A stretch of 64,000 nt of DNA from Labrenzia sp. OB1 (GCF_001624695.1 NZ_JSEP01000001.1:468501-532500); one strand, 5' to 3'; shown: positions 17,504-27,219, numbered from the stretch's first letter. Numbers and translations are program-made. The notes: a model not told the origin generated them from the sequence alone.

Positions 17504-18259
17504 TCAGTCTTCGACCTGCCAGGGAACCAGAATTCGGGTGAGTTGTTCGACGGCGTAGCGCATGGCCAGCACCATCAGGGCGAGCAGGATGACCGCTGCG
17601 AACAGCATGTCCGCGTTCCCGCGGGCATTGGCCTGCAGCATGATGAAGGCCAGCCCGCCCTTGGCGCCTGCCCATTCACCGATGACGGCTCCCATGGGAG
17701 CGAAAACGGCGGCGACACGAAGCCCGGAAGCGAAGGCCGGCAGGGCTGCGGGGATCCGAAAGACCCAAAGCTCGCGGTGCCGGGGCACCCTGTAGAGCCG
17801 GGCCAGGTCGGCAAGCCCGGTATCGAGCCGCCTCAGGCCGTCGTAGACCGTTGAAGTGACCGTGAAGAAGATCACCAGAATGGCCATGACGATCTTGGAG
17901 GACATGCCGAATCCGAGCCAGAGCACCAGAACCGGAGCGATGGCGAAAACCGGCAATGCCTGGGTGACGAGAACGGGCGGCATGATCACCCGGCCGGCCA
18001 GCGGAAACAGCCAGACGGACAGAGCCAGCAGGGCGCCTGACATGACCCCGAGCGTAAAGCCGAGCACGGTCTCATAGGCGGTGATGCCTGCATGATGCAG
18101 CAGGAAACCGGCGTGTTCGGGAAAAGCCAGCAAGACCTCGGCAGGAGCAGGCAGCATGAAGGACGGCGGCTGCAGCACGGCAACCAGCAGCGCCCAGATG
18201 CCGAATGTCACGGCAACACCTGTGAAAAACTTCAGCAAGACAGCCAGAAATGCCTTCAT
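17504..18259 (-). CDS. thiX: ABC transporter permease, ThiX-type
   Basis: A 251-residue inner-membrane permease of the BPD/SsuC-TauC type with about six hydrophobic segments. The ATPase-contact loop is seen as the EWAGAKGGLAFIM region (EAA-like motif). The start MKAFLAVLLKF follows a strong GGAGGGG site; a longer frame upstream would start inside the riboswitch expression platform. First gene after the TPP riboswitch and followed by thiY. No ATP-binding subunit (thiZ) lies in this cluster, so the transporter needs an ATPase from another locus. Confidence 0.85.
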   Translation of the reverse strand: MKAFLAVLLKFFTGVAVTFGIWALLVAVLQPPSFMLPAPAEVLLAFPEHAGFLLHHAGITAYETVLGFTLGVMSGALLALSVWLFPLAGRVIMPPVLVTQALPVFAIAPVLVLWLGFGMSSKIVMAILVIFFTVTSTVYDGLRRLDTGLADLARLYRVPRHRELWVFRIPAALPAFASGLRVAAVFAPMGAVIGEWAGAKGGLAFIMLQANARGNADMLFAAVILLALMVLAMRYAVEQLTRILVPWQVED

Positions 18260-18409
18260 CACACCCCTCCGGCCATGGGGAGCCGTTCCGGGGCGATCAT
18301 ACTGGCGAGCGGTCTCTGCACACACAGAAGCCGCCGCAATGGCAGGCAACAACGCATAGGATCTCCCGTCTTCGGACAAGCCGAAATTGACATTGGAGAT
18401 CCGGGATAA

Positions 18410-18512
18410 GGCTAAGGATTCCGTCCCTTCGCCGGCATGACCCGGATCAGGTTCTAAGGGTTCGGCTCAACACCATCTCAGCTCCGGTCACCGGAGCACC
18501 CCTCGGACCAAG
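18410..18512 (-). ncRNA. TPP riboswitch (THI element)
   Basis: Read on the minus strand, the conserved elements occur in order: AGGGGTGC, a GCTCCGGTGACCGGAGC side arm, GCTGAGATGG, then ACCCTTAGAACCTGATCCGG, GTCATGCCGGCGAAGGGA. This is the standard thiamine pyrophosphate aptamer. It is about 150 bases upstream of thiX. The intervening leader contains a CCCCGG...CCGGAGGGG pairing that overlaps the thiX ribosome site, so control is probably at translation start. Confidence 0.95.
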
Positions 18513-18590
18513 ACGGAACATGCCTTCTTCAATTGAAAAAGGCAAGCCGTCACGTGTCAGCTTTTGAAGATTATGCGGGCTGCGTGTCGG

Positions 18591-20348
18591 TCAGCCGGCC
18601 TGCCAGGCAGAAACAGCCTTTTCGACGGCTTCTTCCCCGTCGCTACCTTTTTCAAGGGTCAGGATACCGCGCTTGCCGTTTTCGTAGAGCATCGGGATAT
18701 CGATCCAACCACGTTCCCGCAACAGAGCCAGATTGCGTTGCTGTTCGTTCGGCAAACTGGAAAGCGCGATCCAGAAGAACCCGGGAGAAACCTTGACGGA
18801 CGCACCGATCAAAGCATCGCCCCGCGCTTCTTCTGTTGGTTTCATGACAAGGCCTGGAACGTTGACGACGTCGCCCGCGGCGAAAGTCTCCGGAAATTCG
18901 TATTTTATTTCCACAAGATGACTTGCCGGAAGAGAGGTGTCGTCATTCGGCTTGATCCGGATATCGACTTTCACATCCCGCTCGGGAATTTCCACCGATG
19001 CACTCAAGACAGCTTGAGCCCTGCCGTCGAGATCCGTCTCTTCTTCAACACTCCAGACCACGGCACCCTGCGCTGCTGTGCCCGCGCCGCCGGCCTCTTC
19101 ACCCTCCTCGTAGAGGATGGATCTCTGAACACCGGGATCGAGACCTTCGGTGGCTTCGGAGGGGGTTGCCTCTTCAGGGGCAATCGCAGCCAGATTGTCC
19201 TGCGGAACCGCTGCGGGTTCACCGACGATCGCGGGCGTATCAATCGGGTTCAAAGGCGTTTCGGGCGCAAGCGGCGCGACCGAGGCCGGTTCGCTTTCCA
19301 CATTGCCCGCGACCGGAGTTCCGTCAGCCCCAGAGGCAGATGGTTCCTCTGGGTTGATTGTCGTGGTAGTGACGGTGCGCGCATCCGGCGCGACCACTTC
19401 CGCTTCACCGCCGTTCAGCAGCCTGTCCGTGTTTTTGGAGGTGTCCACATCTTCCGGAGTTTCCGCGGGAGCCGCGATCTGTTCTTCCGTAGCAACCGCT
19501 GGCGCGGATGCGGTTTCGGCCGGAGCGGTGGCCGTCCCGGTGCCACCGTCGGCAAGCTTGTTGTCGGAAGGAAGGAAAAAATACACGCCCGCTCCGACGA
19601 GCAGCAAAAACACAACACCGGCAATCGCGAAAGGAATGGTGCGACTGCCCCCACCTTCCCGCAGTGCAGCCGAGGCACTTGGCCGACCCCGCCTGGTGCG
19701 GCCGCTCGTTCCCTCCCGGCCTTTGGAAGGTGCCTCATCCACGCCGTCATAAGCTGACTGCTCGTCATTGCCGGCCGGTTCGAAAAGTCCCTCATCCGCC
19801 GCAGACCGGTCATCGAAGGCCGGTTCTTTCCGCTCCGAAGAGGCACTTTGAAGGCTCTGCTGATCCTGTGCCGGATCGACAGCGTCCTTCGCATTCTGAA
19901 CAGCCTGATTGGCCGCGGTTCCAAGAGACTGCGCTTCCGACAGGGTATCTTTCAGCGGCGAAGGCATTTCCGCCTCGGGAGGCGCCGGGGCAGGAGCATG
20001 CTCGACCGGGGCGGCTTGCGCGGCCGCCTCAGACGTTGCCGGGTCGGCCGCCTGGTCGACAGGCGCCGCCGCCGGGGCAGCTGGCTGTGCAGCCGGAGTT
20101 CCCGTTTTGGGGACCGCAGGCCCGAGGCCGAGACTTTCGCGGGCGGCTTCCGCCTCGACCTTGCGGATCGATTCTTCCAGGCGCAACTGTTCCGCCGTGA
20201 TTTCGGAAGGAGAAAGCGGCGGTTCGTAGGCTTTCAACTGATTGACAATGGCGGTGCGCGCCCGGCTGTATACGCTTCTGCGGGCCGCGCCGTTGCTTTC
20301 CGGCAAGGACGCGATCGTTTTCTTCAGAATTGAATAGTAATCAGCCAT
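18591..20348 (-). CDS. Large single-pass membrane protein of unknown function
   Basis: 585 residues, not recognised as a named family. The N-terminus (MADYYSILKKTIASLPES, with SVYSRARTAI and a helix TAEQLRLEESIRKVEAEAARE) is cytoplasmic in appearance, followed by Ala/Pro/Glu-rich low-complexity sequence, one membrane helix (FAIAGVVFLLLVGAGVYFFL, about 236-255), another acidic low-complexity region, and a compact C-terminal domain of about 180 residues (from AAQGAVVWSVEEE, ending VEKAVSAWQAG) likely in the periplasm. The layout is like proteins of other Rhizobiales that I cannot name. It lies alone between the thiamine operon and purA. Confidence 0.6.
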   Translation of the reverse strand: MADYYSILKKTIASLPESNGAARRSVYSRARTAIVNQLKAYEPPLSPSEITAEQLRLEESIRKVEAEAARESLGLGPAVPKTGTPAAQPAAPAAAPVDQAADPATSEAAAQAAPVEHAPAPAPPEAEMPSPLKDTLSEAQSLGTAANQAVQNAKDAVDPAQDQQSLQSASSERKEPAFDDRSAADEGLFEPAGNDEQSAYDGVDEAPSKGREGTSGRTRRGRPSASAALREGGGSRTIPFAIAGVVFLLLVGAGVYFFLPSDNKLADGGTGTATAPAETASAPAVATEEQIAAPAETPEDVDTSKNTDRLLNGGEAEVVAPDARTVTTTTINPEEPSASGADGTPVAGNVESEPASVAPLAPETPLNPIDTPAIVGEPAAVPQDNLAAIAPEEATPSEATEGLDPGVQRSILYEEGEEAGGAGTAAQGAVVWSVEEETDLDGRAQAVLSASVEIPERDVKVDIRIKPNDDTSLPASHLVEIKYEFPETFAAGDVVNVPGLVMKPTEEARGDALIGASVKVSPGFFWIALSSLPNEQQRNLALLRERGWIDIPMLYENGKRGILTLEKGSDGEEAVEKAVSAWQAG

Positions 20349-20762
20349 CTTCCTGCCTACCGGCGAACTGCCGGGATCTCATATGTGCGGGCCTGAATTT
20401 CCGTTGCGCTGTTTTTTCGGACTTCCGAATTTCCAGGCGCCGGAGTTCTCAGATTATTGTCAGGCTTATAGCAAGTTTTTGAAGACCGATGCTATTTCTT
20501 CAAATATCCCGCTCCCATACGAACCCTACAGTACCTTCTTCCTAATACGTAACAACAGGCTCAACGCACGAACGCGCACGTGAGACGACTTGGTGGAGCA
20601 CTTGGTGATTCGCAACGCTCCGGATCGACCCGCTGTCATTGGCACCTCACATGAAAGCGGAAAGTCGATCAATTTTAAAGGGTTGGATCATCCTGTCCAC
20701 ATTGTAGCGAACATGAAATGCCCCAACCCTCCCTTAATAATGGGCAGTTACCGACAGCGATC
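20349..20762. other. 414-base intergenic region upstream of the membrane gene; probable purA terminator
   Basis: I see no gene here. The part near 20349-20590 is AT-richer and should hold the promoter of the minus-strand 585-residue protein gene. Between 20683 and 20735 an AGGGTTGG / CCAACCCT pair brackets about 40 bases; read on the minus strand it is followed by TTTAAAATT, so it may terminate purA, although the loop is long. Confidence 0.4.
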
Positions 20763-22055
20763 TCAATCCTGGAAAGGATTCTGCACAAGAATTGTGTCAT
20801 CTCGCTCCGGACTGGTCGACAGGATCGCGACCGGCGCACCGATCAGTTCCTCGACATGGCGCACATATTTGATCGCCTGTGCCGGCAGATCGGCCCAGGT
20901 CCGTGCTCCTTCGGTCGATTCCTTCCAGCCCGGCAGGCTTTCGTAGATCGGAACCACCCGCTCCTGCGCGCCCTGCGAGGCCGGCAGGTAGTCGATCCGT
21001 TCGCCATCCAGCTCGTAGCCGATGCAGATCTTGATCTCATCCAGACCGTCGAGGACGTCCAGCTTGGTCAGTGCGATACCGCTGATGCCGGATGTGCTGA
21101 CGGTCTGGCGCACCAGGACCGCGTCGAACCAGCCACAACGCCGGCGACGGCCGGTGACCGTGCCGAATTCATGACCGCGGGTTCCGAGAAACTCACCGAC
21201 TTCATTCTGTTGTTCCGTCGGAAAGGGCCCCTCCCCGACGCGCGTCGTATAGGCCTTGGTGATGCCGAGCACATAGCCGATCGAGTTGGGACCGAGACCA
21301 CACCCCGTGGCGGCCTGTCCGGCTACCGTGTTGGAAGATGTCACGAAGGGGTAGGTGCCATGGTCGATATCCAGAAGCGCACCTTGCGCTCCTTCGAACA
21401 GGATCCGCTTGCCCTGGCGGCGCAGATCGTCCAGCAGGTACCAGACCTTGTCCATGTAGGGCAGAACCTTGTCCGCGACACTGGCCAGTTCGTCATAAAT
21501 CGCCTGGGCGGAAATCTCGTCCTGGCCAAGACCGCGGCGCAGTGCGTTGTGATGGGTTAGCAGACGGTCGATCTTTGCCGGCAGGGTCGTCAGGTTTTTC
21601 AGGTCCATCAGCCGGATGGCCCTGCGGCCGACCTTGTCTTCATAGGCGGGTCCGATGCCGCGTTTGGTCGTCCCGATCCGCGTGCCGGTGTTGGAATTCT
21701 CACGCAAGGCGTCCAGTTCGCGATGCAGCGACAGGATCAGCGTGACATTTTCGGCAACACGCAGGCTGTCGGGAGTGACGACGACACCCTGCTGCCCGAG
21801 GCGTTCGACTTCCTCGGCAAGCGCATGCGGATCGAGGACGACGCCATTGCCGATGATCGACAGCTTGCCTTCCCGCGCCACGCCGGACGGCAGAAGGGAA
21901 AGCTTGTAGCTCACGCCGTCAATGACCAGCGTATGCCCTGCGTTGTGCCCGCCCTGGAACCTTACGATGACATCTGCCTGTTCCGACAGCCAGTCGACAA
22001 TCTTGCCTTTGCCCTCGTCACCCCATTGCGAACCGACAACAACCACATTCGCCAT
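20763..22055 (-). CDS. purA: Adenylosuccinate synthetase PurA
   Basis: Catalyses the GTP-driven joining of IMP and aspartate, first step from IMP to AMP. The 430 residues have the N-terminal [14 protein letters not shown] loop with the catalytic Asp and the GGHNAGHT motif, the family segments [22 protein letters not shown] and [10 protein letters not shown], and the C-terminal KLDVLDG base-specificity motif ([12 protein letters not shown]). The length is standard. It is monocistronic here, with a GC-rich hairpin leader. Confidence 0.97.
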   Translation of the reverse strand: MANVVVVGSQWGDEGKGKIVDWLSEQADVIVRFQGGHNAGHTLVIDGVSYKLSLLPSGVAREGKLSIIGNGVVLDPHALAEEVERLGQQGVVVTPDSLRVAENVTLILSLHRELDALRENSNTGTRIGTTKRGIGPAYEDKVGRRAIRLMDLKNLTTLPAKIDRLLTHHNALRRGLGQDEISAQAIYDELASVADKVLPYMDKVWYLLDDLRRQGKRILFEGAQGALLDIDHGTYPFVTSSNTVAGQAATGCGLGPNSIGYVLGITKAYTTRVGEGPFPTEQQNEVGEFLGTRGHEFGTVTGRRRRCGWFDAVLVRQTVSTSGISGIALTKLDVLDGLDEIKICIGYELDGERIDYLPASQGAQERVVPIYESLPGWKESTEGARTWADLPAQAIKYVRHVEELIGAPVAILSTSPERDDTILVQNPFQD

Positions 22056-22408
22056 CTAATCTTTGCTCTCCTGAAGCAGCTTTCCGAACCCCGGGCCGCA
22101 ACCCGGATGCCAACATGCCAAGCCCCGGCAAACGGACCGGGGCAAACGGCGCGGACTATAGACAGGATTCCGGGCTCACGCGAGTCTCGGAGGGGAAATT
22201 ATGACGCTGCGGCCAAATCTTTTCCGGGCCGCATTCATATTACTCTCCCTGGCGTTTTCGAGACACCCCGTAGCGCTTCTGCAAGATTGCGCTTTTCAGC
22301 TGCGACGGCAGGAAGAACCGCGAGACGCGACAAATCGCATTTCGGGTAGGCCGTCAGGGATCTGCGTGATAGGCCGGGTTATCATTCATCGGCCTGCGAG
22401 ATCATCAG
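22056..22408. other. Divergent purA / EamA intergenic region with hairpins in the purA leader
   Basis: No gene is evident in these 353 bases. On the purA side, GCCCCGG (22122-22128) pairs with CCGGGGC (22137-22143) and a second CCGGG...CCCGG hairpin lies nearer the start; both would sit in the purA 5' leader or mark its promoter boundary. The remainder should contain the EamA gene promoter; I cannot identify -35/-10 boxes with confidence. Confidence 0.4.
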
Positions 22409-23299
22409 ATGACTTTGCGAAACTGGATTTTGTTGAGTGTTCTCGGCGTCATCTGGGGAGGATCCTTCCTGTTCGCCAAGGTGGCCGTAGCCGAGATTCC
22501 GCCTTTTGTGCTGGTCTTCTTCAGGGTCTCCATCGCCTGCGCCGCCCTGCTTGTCTACCTCTGGCACCGGAACCTCCTGGCACGGCTGGAACTCCGCCTT
22601 GTGGTGCCCTTCCTCGTCATGGGACTGCTGAACAACGCCATCCCCTTCTCGCTCCTGTTCCTCGGACAGACCGTGATCGGCGCGGGCCTGGCATCGATCC
22701 TCAATGCCACCACCCCCATCTTCACCGTGCTTGTGGCAGGGGTACTGGTGAAACAGGAAACGCTTCAGGCGCATCGGATTGCCGGCGTGGTGCTGGGCAT
22801 CGCGGGTGTCGCGGTCATGCTGTCGGGCAGTCTCTCCGGCCTTGCGACGGATCCGGTCTGGGCTCAGCTCTGTTGCCTGGGGGCAGCTGTGTCCTATGCG
22901 TGCGCCGCCACCTTTGCCCGGCGGTTCAAATCCCTGCCGCCGCAAGTCTCCGCGACCGGGCAGCTCCTGGGCTCCAGCGCGATCATGCTGCCCGTTGCGC
23001 TTCTCACAAGCTCCGGCTGGTCTCCGGTCGAAGTCTGCCCTGTCGTCTGGATGAACGTCGCGGCCCTCGGCCTGGTGGCAACGGCCATTGCCTATCTGAT
23101 CTATTTCCAGCTCTTGGCAGAGGCCGGCGCCACCAATGCCTCTCTTGTCACGCTGCTCGTCCCGGCAAGCGCCCTGTTTCTGGGATGGCTCATTCTGGGA
23201 GAAAAGCTCGACGCCATCCAACTCGCCGGCTTCGCCGTATTGCTGGTGGGCCTCATCGTTCTGGACGGCCGCATCCTGCGGCGCAAGGTTCAGGCGTGA
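22409..23299 (+). CDS. EamA-type drug/metabolite transporter
   Basis: A 296-residue inner-membrane protein with about ten hydrophobic segments arranged as two EamA repeats (first from LLSVLGVIWGGSFLFAKVAV, second from VWAQLCCLGAAVSYACAATFARR). The signature NATTPIFTVLVAGVLVKQE and the second-half AGATNASLVTLLVPASALFLGW are typical of RhtA/YdcZ-like metabolite exporters. The substrate is unknown. The ribosome site (GCGAG) is weak. It is convergent with serA across a shared terminator. Confidence 0.85.
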   Translation: MTLRNWILLSVLGVIWGGSFLFAKVAVAEIPPFVLVFFRVSIACAALLVYLWHRNLLARLELRLVVPFLVMGLLNNAIPFSLLFLGQTVIGAGLASILNATTPIFTVLVAGVLVKQETLQAHRIAGVVLGIAGVAVMLSGSLSGLATDPVWAQLCCLGAAVSYACAATFARRFKSLPPQVSATGQLLGSSAIMLPVALLTSSGWSPVEVCPVVWMNVAALGLVATAIAYLIYFQLLAEAGATNASLVTLLVPASALFLGWLILGEKLDAIQLAGFAVLLVGLIVLDGRILRRKVQA

Positions 23300-23308
23300 A
23301 AGGAACAG

Positions 23309-23350
23309 AAAGGCCCCCCGCAGAGATAATTGTCTCTCCGGGGGCCCTTC
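23309..23350. terminator. Bidirectional terminator between EamA gene and serA
   Basis: AAGGCCCCC and GGGGGCCCTT arms enclose a second stem AGAGATAATTGTCTCT. The two genes converge on it. Confidence 0.7.
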
Positions 23351-23401
23351 CTGAGATGCCGGGGTGAAATCGGAAAACCCTGTTACATCTCTCTTCTAGC
23401 G

Positions 23402-24988
23402 TCAGAACGTCAGCGACTTTACCTGCTTGACGTGAGACACTGCTTCCAGCCGGGCCATGACCTCGTTCGGAACCTGTCCGTCCACTTCGACGAGGCAGAT
23501 CGCGTCCTCGCCCGGAGCCGACCGGCCGAGATTGAAGGTGGCGATGTTGACGCCGCTCGAACCGAGTTCCATGCCCAGATGCCCGATGAAGCCGGGTTTG
23601 TCCTCGTTGGTGATATAGAGCATGTGGTGGCCGAGTTCGGCTTCCATGTTGATGCCCTTCACCTGAATGATCCGCGGCTTGCCATCTCCGAAGACCGTCC
23701 CCGCAACGGACCTTTCCTGGCGCTCCGTAAACACCGTAAGCCGGATATAGGTCTCGTAGGCTCCCTGCTTTTCCCGCCGGGTTTCCTCAACCTTGATGCC
23801 GCGTTCCTTTGCCAGAATAGGCGCGGAGACCATGTTGACCGTCTGGAGAAGCGGTGTCAGCAGCCCGGTGATCGCCGCCGCCGTCAGCGCCTGGACATTC
23901 ATCTCCGCCACAGCGCCGGCATACTCCAGCCGCACACCTTCGATCCCGGTTTCCGTCAGTTGCCCGGCAAAGGAACCGAGCTGTTCGGCAAGCCGCACGA
24001 AAGGCGAAAGCTTCGGGGCTTCCTCCGCCGAGATCGACGGCATGTTGAGCGCGTTGCGGACGGCGCCATCGACAAGATAGTCGCACATCTGTTCGGCAAC
24101 CTGCAGGGCGACATTTTCCTGGGCTTCGGAGGTCGAAGCGCCGAGATGCGGCGTGGAAACGAAGTTCGGTGCACCGAAGAGCAAGTTGTCCTTCGCCGGC
24201 TCGTCGACAAACACGTCGAAGGCGGCACCGGCCAGTTGGCCCGCGTCGAGCGCGGCCCTCACGGCCGCCTCGTCGGCAAGACCGCCGCGAGCGCAATTGA
24301 TCAGATAGGAGCCCTTGCGCATCTTCGCAATGGCATCCGCATTGATGATATTGCGGGTCTTGTCGGTCAGTGGCGTATGCAGCGTGATGACATCGGATCG
24401 GCTGAGAAGCTCGTCCAGTTCCACTTTCTCAACCCCGAGGGCCAGCGCCCGTTCCGGCGTCAGGAAGGGATCGAAGGCGATAACCTTCATCTTCAGACCG
24501 ATAGCTCTGTCCGCGACGATGGAGCCAATGTTTCCGCAGCCAACCAGCCCCAGCGTCTTGCCGGTGATTTCACGGCCCATGAAACGCGACTTTTCCCACT
24601 TTCCGGCCTGGGTAGAGGCGTCGGCCGCGGGAATCTGGCGGGTGACCGACATCATCATGGAAATCGCGTGCTCCGCCGTGGTGATGGCATTGCCGAACGG
24701 CGTGTTCATCACGATGATGCCGCGGGCAGTCGCTTTGGGGATATCGACGTTGTCGACGCCGATGCCGGCCCGACCGATCACCTTCAGCTTGCCGGCAGCG
24801 GCGATGATCTTTTCCGTCACCTTGGTGGCGGAGCGAATAGCCAGACCATCGTACTGGCCGATGATTTCCAGCAGCTTTTCCTTGTCCTTGCCGACATCGG
24901 GCAGGAAATCCGCCTCGATACCGCGATCCTTGAAGATCTGCACCGCGGCCGGAGACAGTTTGTCTGAAATCAATACCTTGGGAGCCAT
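23402..24988 (-). CDS. serA: D-3-phosphoglycerate dehydrogenase SerA
   Basis: First step of serine synthesis, oxidising 3-phosphoglycerate with NAD. The 528 residues are the long form: substrate domain, Rossmann NAD site (GLVGCGNIGSIVADRA), catalytic region with NCARGGLADEAAV and TPHLGASTSEAQ, an allosteric-substrate-binding domain, and a C-terminal ACT domain (LYITNEDKPGFIGHLG) that usually gives serine feedback control. It lies about 75 bases downstream of serC on the same strand, so serC-serA is probably one transcript controlled from the serC leader. Confidence 0.97.
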   Translation of the reverse strand: MAPKVLISDKLSPAAVQIFKDRGIEADFLPDVGKDKEKLLEIIGQYDGLAIRSATKVTEKIIAAAGKLKVIGRAGIGVDNVDIPKATARGIIVMNTPFGNAITTAEHAISMMMSVTRQIPAADASTQAGKWEKSRFMGREITGKTLGLVGCGNIGSIVADRAIGLKMKVIAFDPFLTPERALALGVEKVELDELLSRSDVITLHTPLTDKTRNIINADAIAKMRKGSYLINCARGGLADEAAVRAALDAGQLAGAAFDVFVDEPAKDNLLFGAPNFVSTPHLGASTSEAQENVALQVAEQMCDYLVDGAVRNALNMPSISAEEAPKLSPFVRLAEQLGSFAGQLTETGIEGVRLEYAGAVAEMNVQALTAAAITGLLTPLLQTVNMVSAPILAKERGIKVEETRREKQGAYETYIRLTVFTERQERSVAGTVFGDGKPRIIQVKGINMEAELGHHMLYITNEDKPGFIGHLGMELGSSGVNIATFNLGRSAPGEDAICLVEVDGQVPNEVMARLEAVSHVKQVKSLTF

Positions 24989-25063
24989 CTGGGCATCTCC
25001 TGAAATACGAGAAACAATCCGGGCGGTGTCCCGCCCGGTGGTGTCGTCATTAAGGGGAAATGC

Positions 25064-26242
25064 TCAGGCGGCCTGAGCCAGTTTCGATTTTTCGGCCCTG
25101 AAGGCCCAGTCGAGCCACAAGGTCAGGGCTTTGAGGTCGGCCGTATCGATCGTCGCTCCGGCCCAGATGCGCAATCCGGACGGGGCATCACGATAGGCGC
25201 CGATGTCATAGGCGACACCCTCCGCATCCAGCGCACCGGCAATCGACTTCGCGAAAGCGGCCTGTTCCGCCGCGCCAAGAGCCCGCACACCCGGGTCGGT
25301 GACTTTCAGGCAGACGGAGGTGTTGGACCGGGTCGCCGCATCGACAGCGAGAAAATCCACCCAGTCCGATGTCTCCACCCAGTCGGCAAGAACCTTCAGG
25401 TTGGCATCCGCCCGGGCGCGCAGGCCGGAAAGGCCACCGAGGCCATCCGCCCATTTCAGCGCGTCGAGGTAGTCCTCGACACAAAGCATGGAGGGCGTGT
25501 TGATCGTCTCGCCCTTGAACACGCCTTCGATCAGCTTGCCGCCCTTGGTCAGGCGGAAGATTTTCGGCAGCGGCCAGGCGGGGCTGTAGCTCTCCAGCCG
25601 CTCAACGGCGCGCGGACTCAGGATCAGGACACCATGCGCGGCTTCTCCACCCAGCACCTTCTGCCAGGAGAACGTCACCACATCGAGCTTGTCGAAGGGA
25701 AGATCCTGCGCGAAAGCCGCGGACGTCGCGTCGCAGATCGTCAGGCCGTCCCGATCCGCCGGGATCCAGGCACCATCCGGCACGCGTACGCCGGACGTGG
25801 TGCCGTTCCAGGTGAAGACGACATCGTTTGAAAAATCGACCTGGGAAAGATCCGGCAGCTCACCGTAGGGAGCTTCCAGCACGCGGGCGTTGTCCAGCTT
25901 CAACTGCTTGATCACATCGGTGACCCAGCCGGAGCCGAAGCTTTCCCAGGCCAGCATGTCGACGCCGCGCGCGCCGAGCAACGACCAAAGTGCCATTTCG
26001 ACGGCCCCGGTGTCGGAAGCAGGAACGATGCCGACCCGGTAGTCGTCCGGCACCTGAAGCACCTTGCGGGTCAGCTCAATGGCTTCGGCGAGCTTCGCCT
26101 TGCCAGGTTTCGCACGGTGGGACCGGCCCAGAGGCGCTTCGCCGAGGTTCTCGAGCGCCCATCCGGGACGCTTGGCGCAGGGACCTGAAGAAAAATTGGG
26201 ATTGGCCGGACGCACGTCCGGCTTTGCGGTGAGATCTGTCAT
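25064..26242 (-). CDS. serC: Phosphoserine aminotransferase SerC
   Basis: Second step of serine synthesis (glutamate to 3-phosphohydroxypyruvate), PLP-dependent. The 392 residues belong to the alphaproteobacterial-type Ser[15 protein letters not shown]-terminus, [13 protein letters not shown] with the PLP aspartate, and the Schiff-base lysine in [14 protein letters not shown]. It leads the serC-serA pair. The 5' leader contains several hairpins that overlap the ribosome site (separate entry). GAGGG 10 or so bases upstream supports the ATG. Confidence 0.96.
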   Translation of the reverse strand: MTDLTAKPDVRPANPNFSSGPCAKRPGWALENLGEAPLGRSHRAKPGKAKLAEAIELTRKVLQVPDDYRVGIVPASDTGAVEMALWSLLGARGVDMLAWESFGSGWVTDVIKQLKLDNARVLEAPYGELPDLSQVDFSNDVVFTWNGTTSGVRVPDGAWIPADRDGLTICDATSAAFAQDLPFDKLDVVTFSWQKVLGGEAAHGVLILSPRAVERLESYSPAWPLPKIFRLTKGGKLIEGVFKGETINTPSMLCVEDYLDALKWADGLGGLSGLRARADANLKVLADWVETSDWVDFLAVDAATRSNTSVCLKVTDPGVRALGAAEQAAFAKSIAGALDAEGVAYDIGAYRDAPSGLRIWAGATIDTADLKALTLWLDWAFRAEKSKLAQAA

Positions 26243-26310
26243 ATCCGTCTACCCTCACAGATAGTAGCCCCTCGTTGGGGAGGGGTGGCCCACCTGTGGG
26301 AATAAGACGA
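26243..26310 (-). promoter_or_regulatory. Structured serC leader, likely the alphaproteobacterial serC RNA motif
   Basis: Just upstream of the serC ATG the minus strand holds, in order, a CCCAC/GTGGG hairpin, a CCCCTC/GAGGGG hairpin with a six-base loop, a CTAC/GTAG pairing and the GAGGG ribosome site. CCCCTC can pair either with GAGGGG or with the ribosome site. A conserved serC leader RNA is known from alphaproteobacteria; that this is that motif is from memory and needs a covariance search. Confidence 0.55.
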
Positions 26311-26347
26311 TCCTTGACGCCGGTCAAATCAAATCGGCCTTGAAACG

Positions 26348-26377
26348 ACAAAGGCCGGTCCAATGACCGGCCTTTGC
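26348..26377 (-). terminator. Terminator of the outer-membrane protein gene
   Basis: AAAGGCCGGTC / GACCGGCCTTT with a four-base loop, perfectly paired, about 22 bases past the stop codon and followed on the minus strand by TTTGTCGTTT. Confidence 0.85.
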
Positions 26378-26397
26378 AATTGTGCTTTGGCAGAGGA

Positions 26398-27219
26398 TCA
26401 GAAGTTGCTCGTGATCGGCCCTTGCGGCTCGTAATAGACCGGAGCGGCCGCAGTCCTCATGGAATTGAAGGTATAGCGGACACCAAGCCGAATTTCGTGA
26501 GCGGTCAGATCCTCCCACTCAACGCGAGTCTCTCCGGAGCCTGCATCATGAAGTTTCACTGTCGCTGCATCACCCAGATCACGATACTGGTAACCGGCAT
26601 CAAGAGACCAATTGTCGGTTACGGCATAGGACGCACCTGCCATCAAAGCCCACGCGAAATTCCACTCGCTGTGCTTGCCGTCATAGTTGCTGCGTCCGCT
26701 GCCACCCGGGTTGATCGAGTAGGTGTTGTTAGTTGTCACGTAGGACGCACCGATACCCGCGCCAACGTAAGGCGTGATCCTGTTCCAGGTCCCGAGATCA
26801 ACATAGCCATTCAGCATTACAGTCCAGATGTCGATGTCAGTGCCTTCTTCCGAGTATCCACCCGAACAGGTACCGCAGACTGCATAACCCTTGACGCTCG
26901 CCGCAGTCTCATAGTCAATCGTGACATCGGACCGGAAATAGTCATTAAATTGGTAACCGACACCAACGCCGATCATCCATGCGTTGTCTATCGATTCGCG
27001 TTCAAAGCGCAGATCCCCGATAACCGGATCGTTGAAGCTACCGCTTGGATCGCCGTAAATCTTGTAACCGATATCGCCGCGCAGATATAAGCCGCCCGCC
27101 GCTACCGGGATTTGCGGAATGTGCTCAATGACCGGGGCCGGCAAATCCGCAGCATAACCCGCAGTGGAAAGTGCAACAGCAAAGCCGGTCAAAGACAAAC
27201 GCTTAAAAGAATTGTCCAT
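26398..27219 (-). CDS. Outer-membrane beta-barrel protein (Omp25/31-like)
   Basis: A 273-residue outer-membrane protein: signal peptide (LTGFAVALSTAGYAADLP), then alternating aromatic-rich strands such as GGLYLRGDIGYKIYGD, WMIGVGVGYQFNDYFRSDVTIDYE, ITPYVGAGIGASYV and WSLDAGYQYRDLG, and a C-terminal Phe typical of barrel-assembly recognition. The loop CGTCSGG has two cysteines. It resembles Omp25/Omp31 surface proteins of Rhizobiales; a porin role is not shown. Two CtrA boxes lie 80-140 bases upstream, suggesting cell-cycle control. Confidence 0.85.
   Translation of the reverse strand: MDNSFKRLSLTGFAVALSTAGYAADLPAPVIEHIPQIPVAAGGLYLRGDIGYKIYGDPSGSFNDPVIGDLRFERESIDNAWMIGVGVGYQFNDYFRSDVTIDYETAASVKGYAVCGTCSGGYSEEGTDIDIWTVMLNGYVDLGTWNRITPYVGAGIGASYVTTNNTYSINPGGSGRSNYDGKHSEWNFAWALMAGASYAVTDNWSLDAGYQYRDLGDAATVKLHDAGSGETRVEWEDLTAHEIRLGVRYTFNSMRTAAAPVYYEPQGPITSNF

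Noticed and set aside
18564..19757. 397-residue plus-strand frame opposite the 585-residue membrane protein
   Set aside because: Composition is Arg/Gly/Phe-rich as expected for the reverse of Glu/Pro-rich coding; the minus-strand protein has a membrane helix and folded domain.
23330..24967. 545-residue open frame on the plus strand opposite serA
   Set aside because: It mirrors serA codon structure in GC-rich DNA, has no ribosome site or family motifs, and serA is unmistakable.
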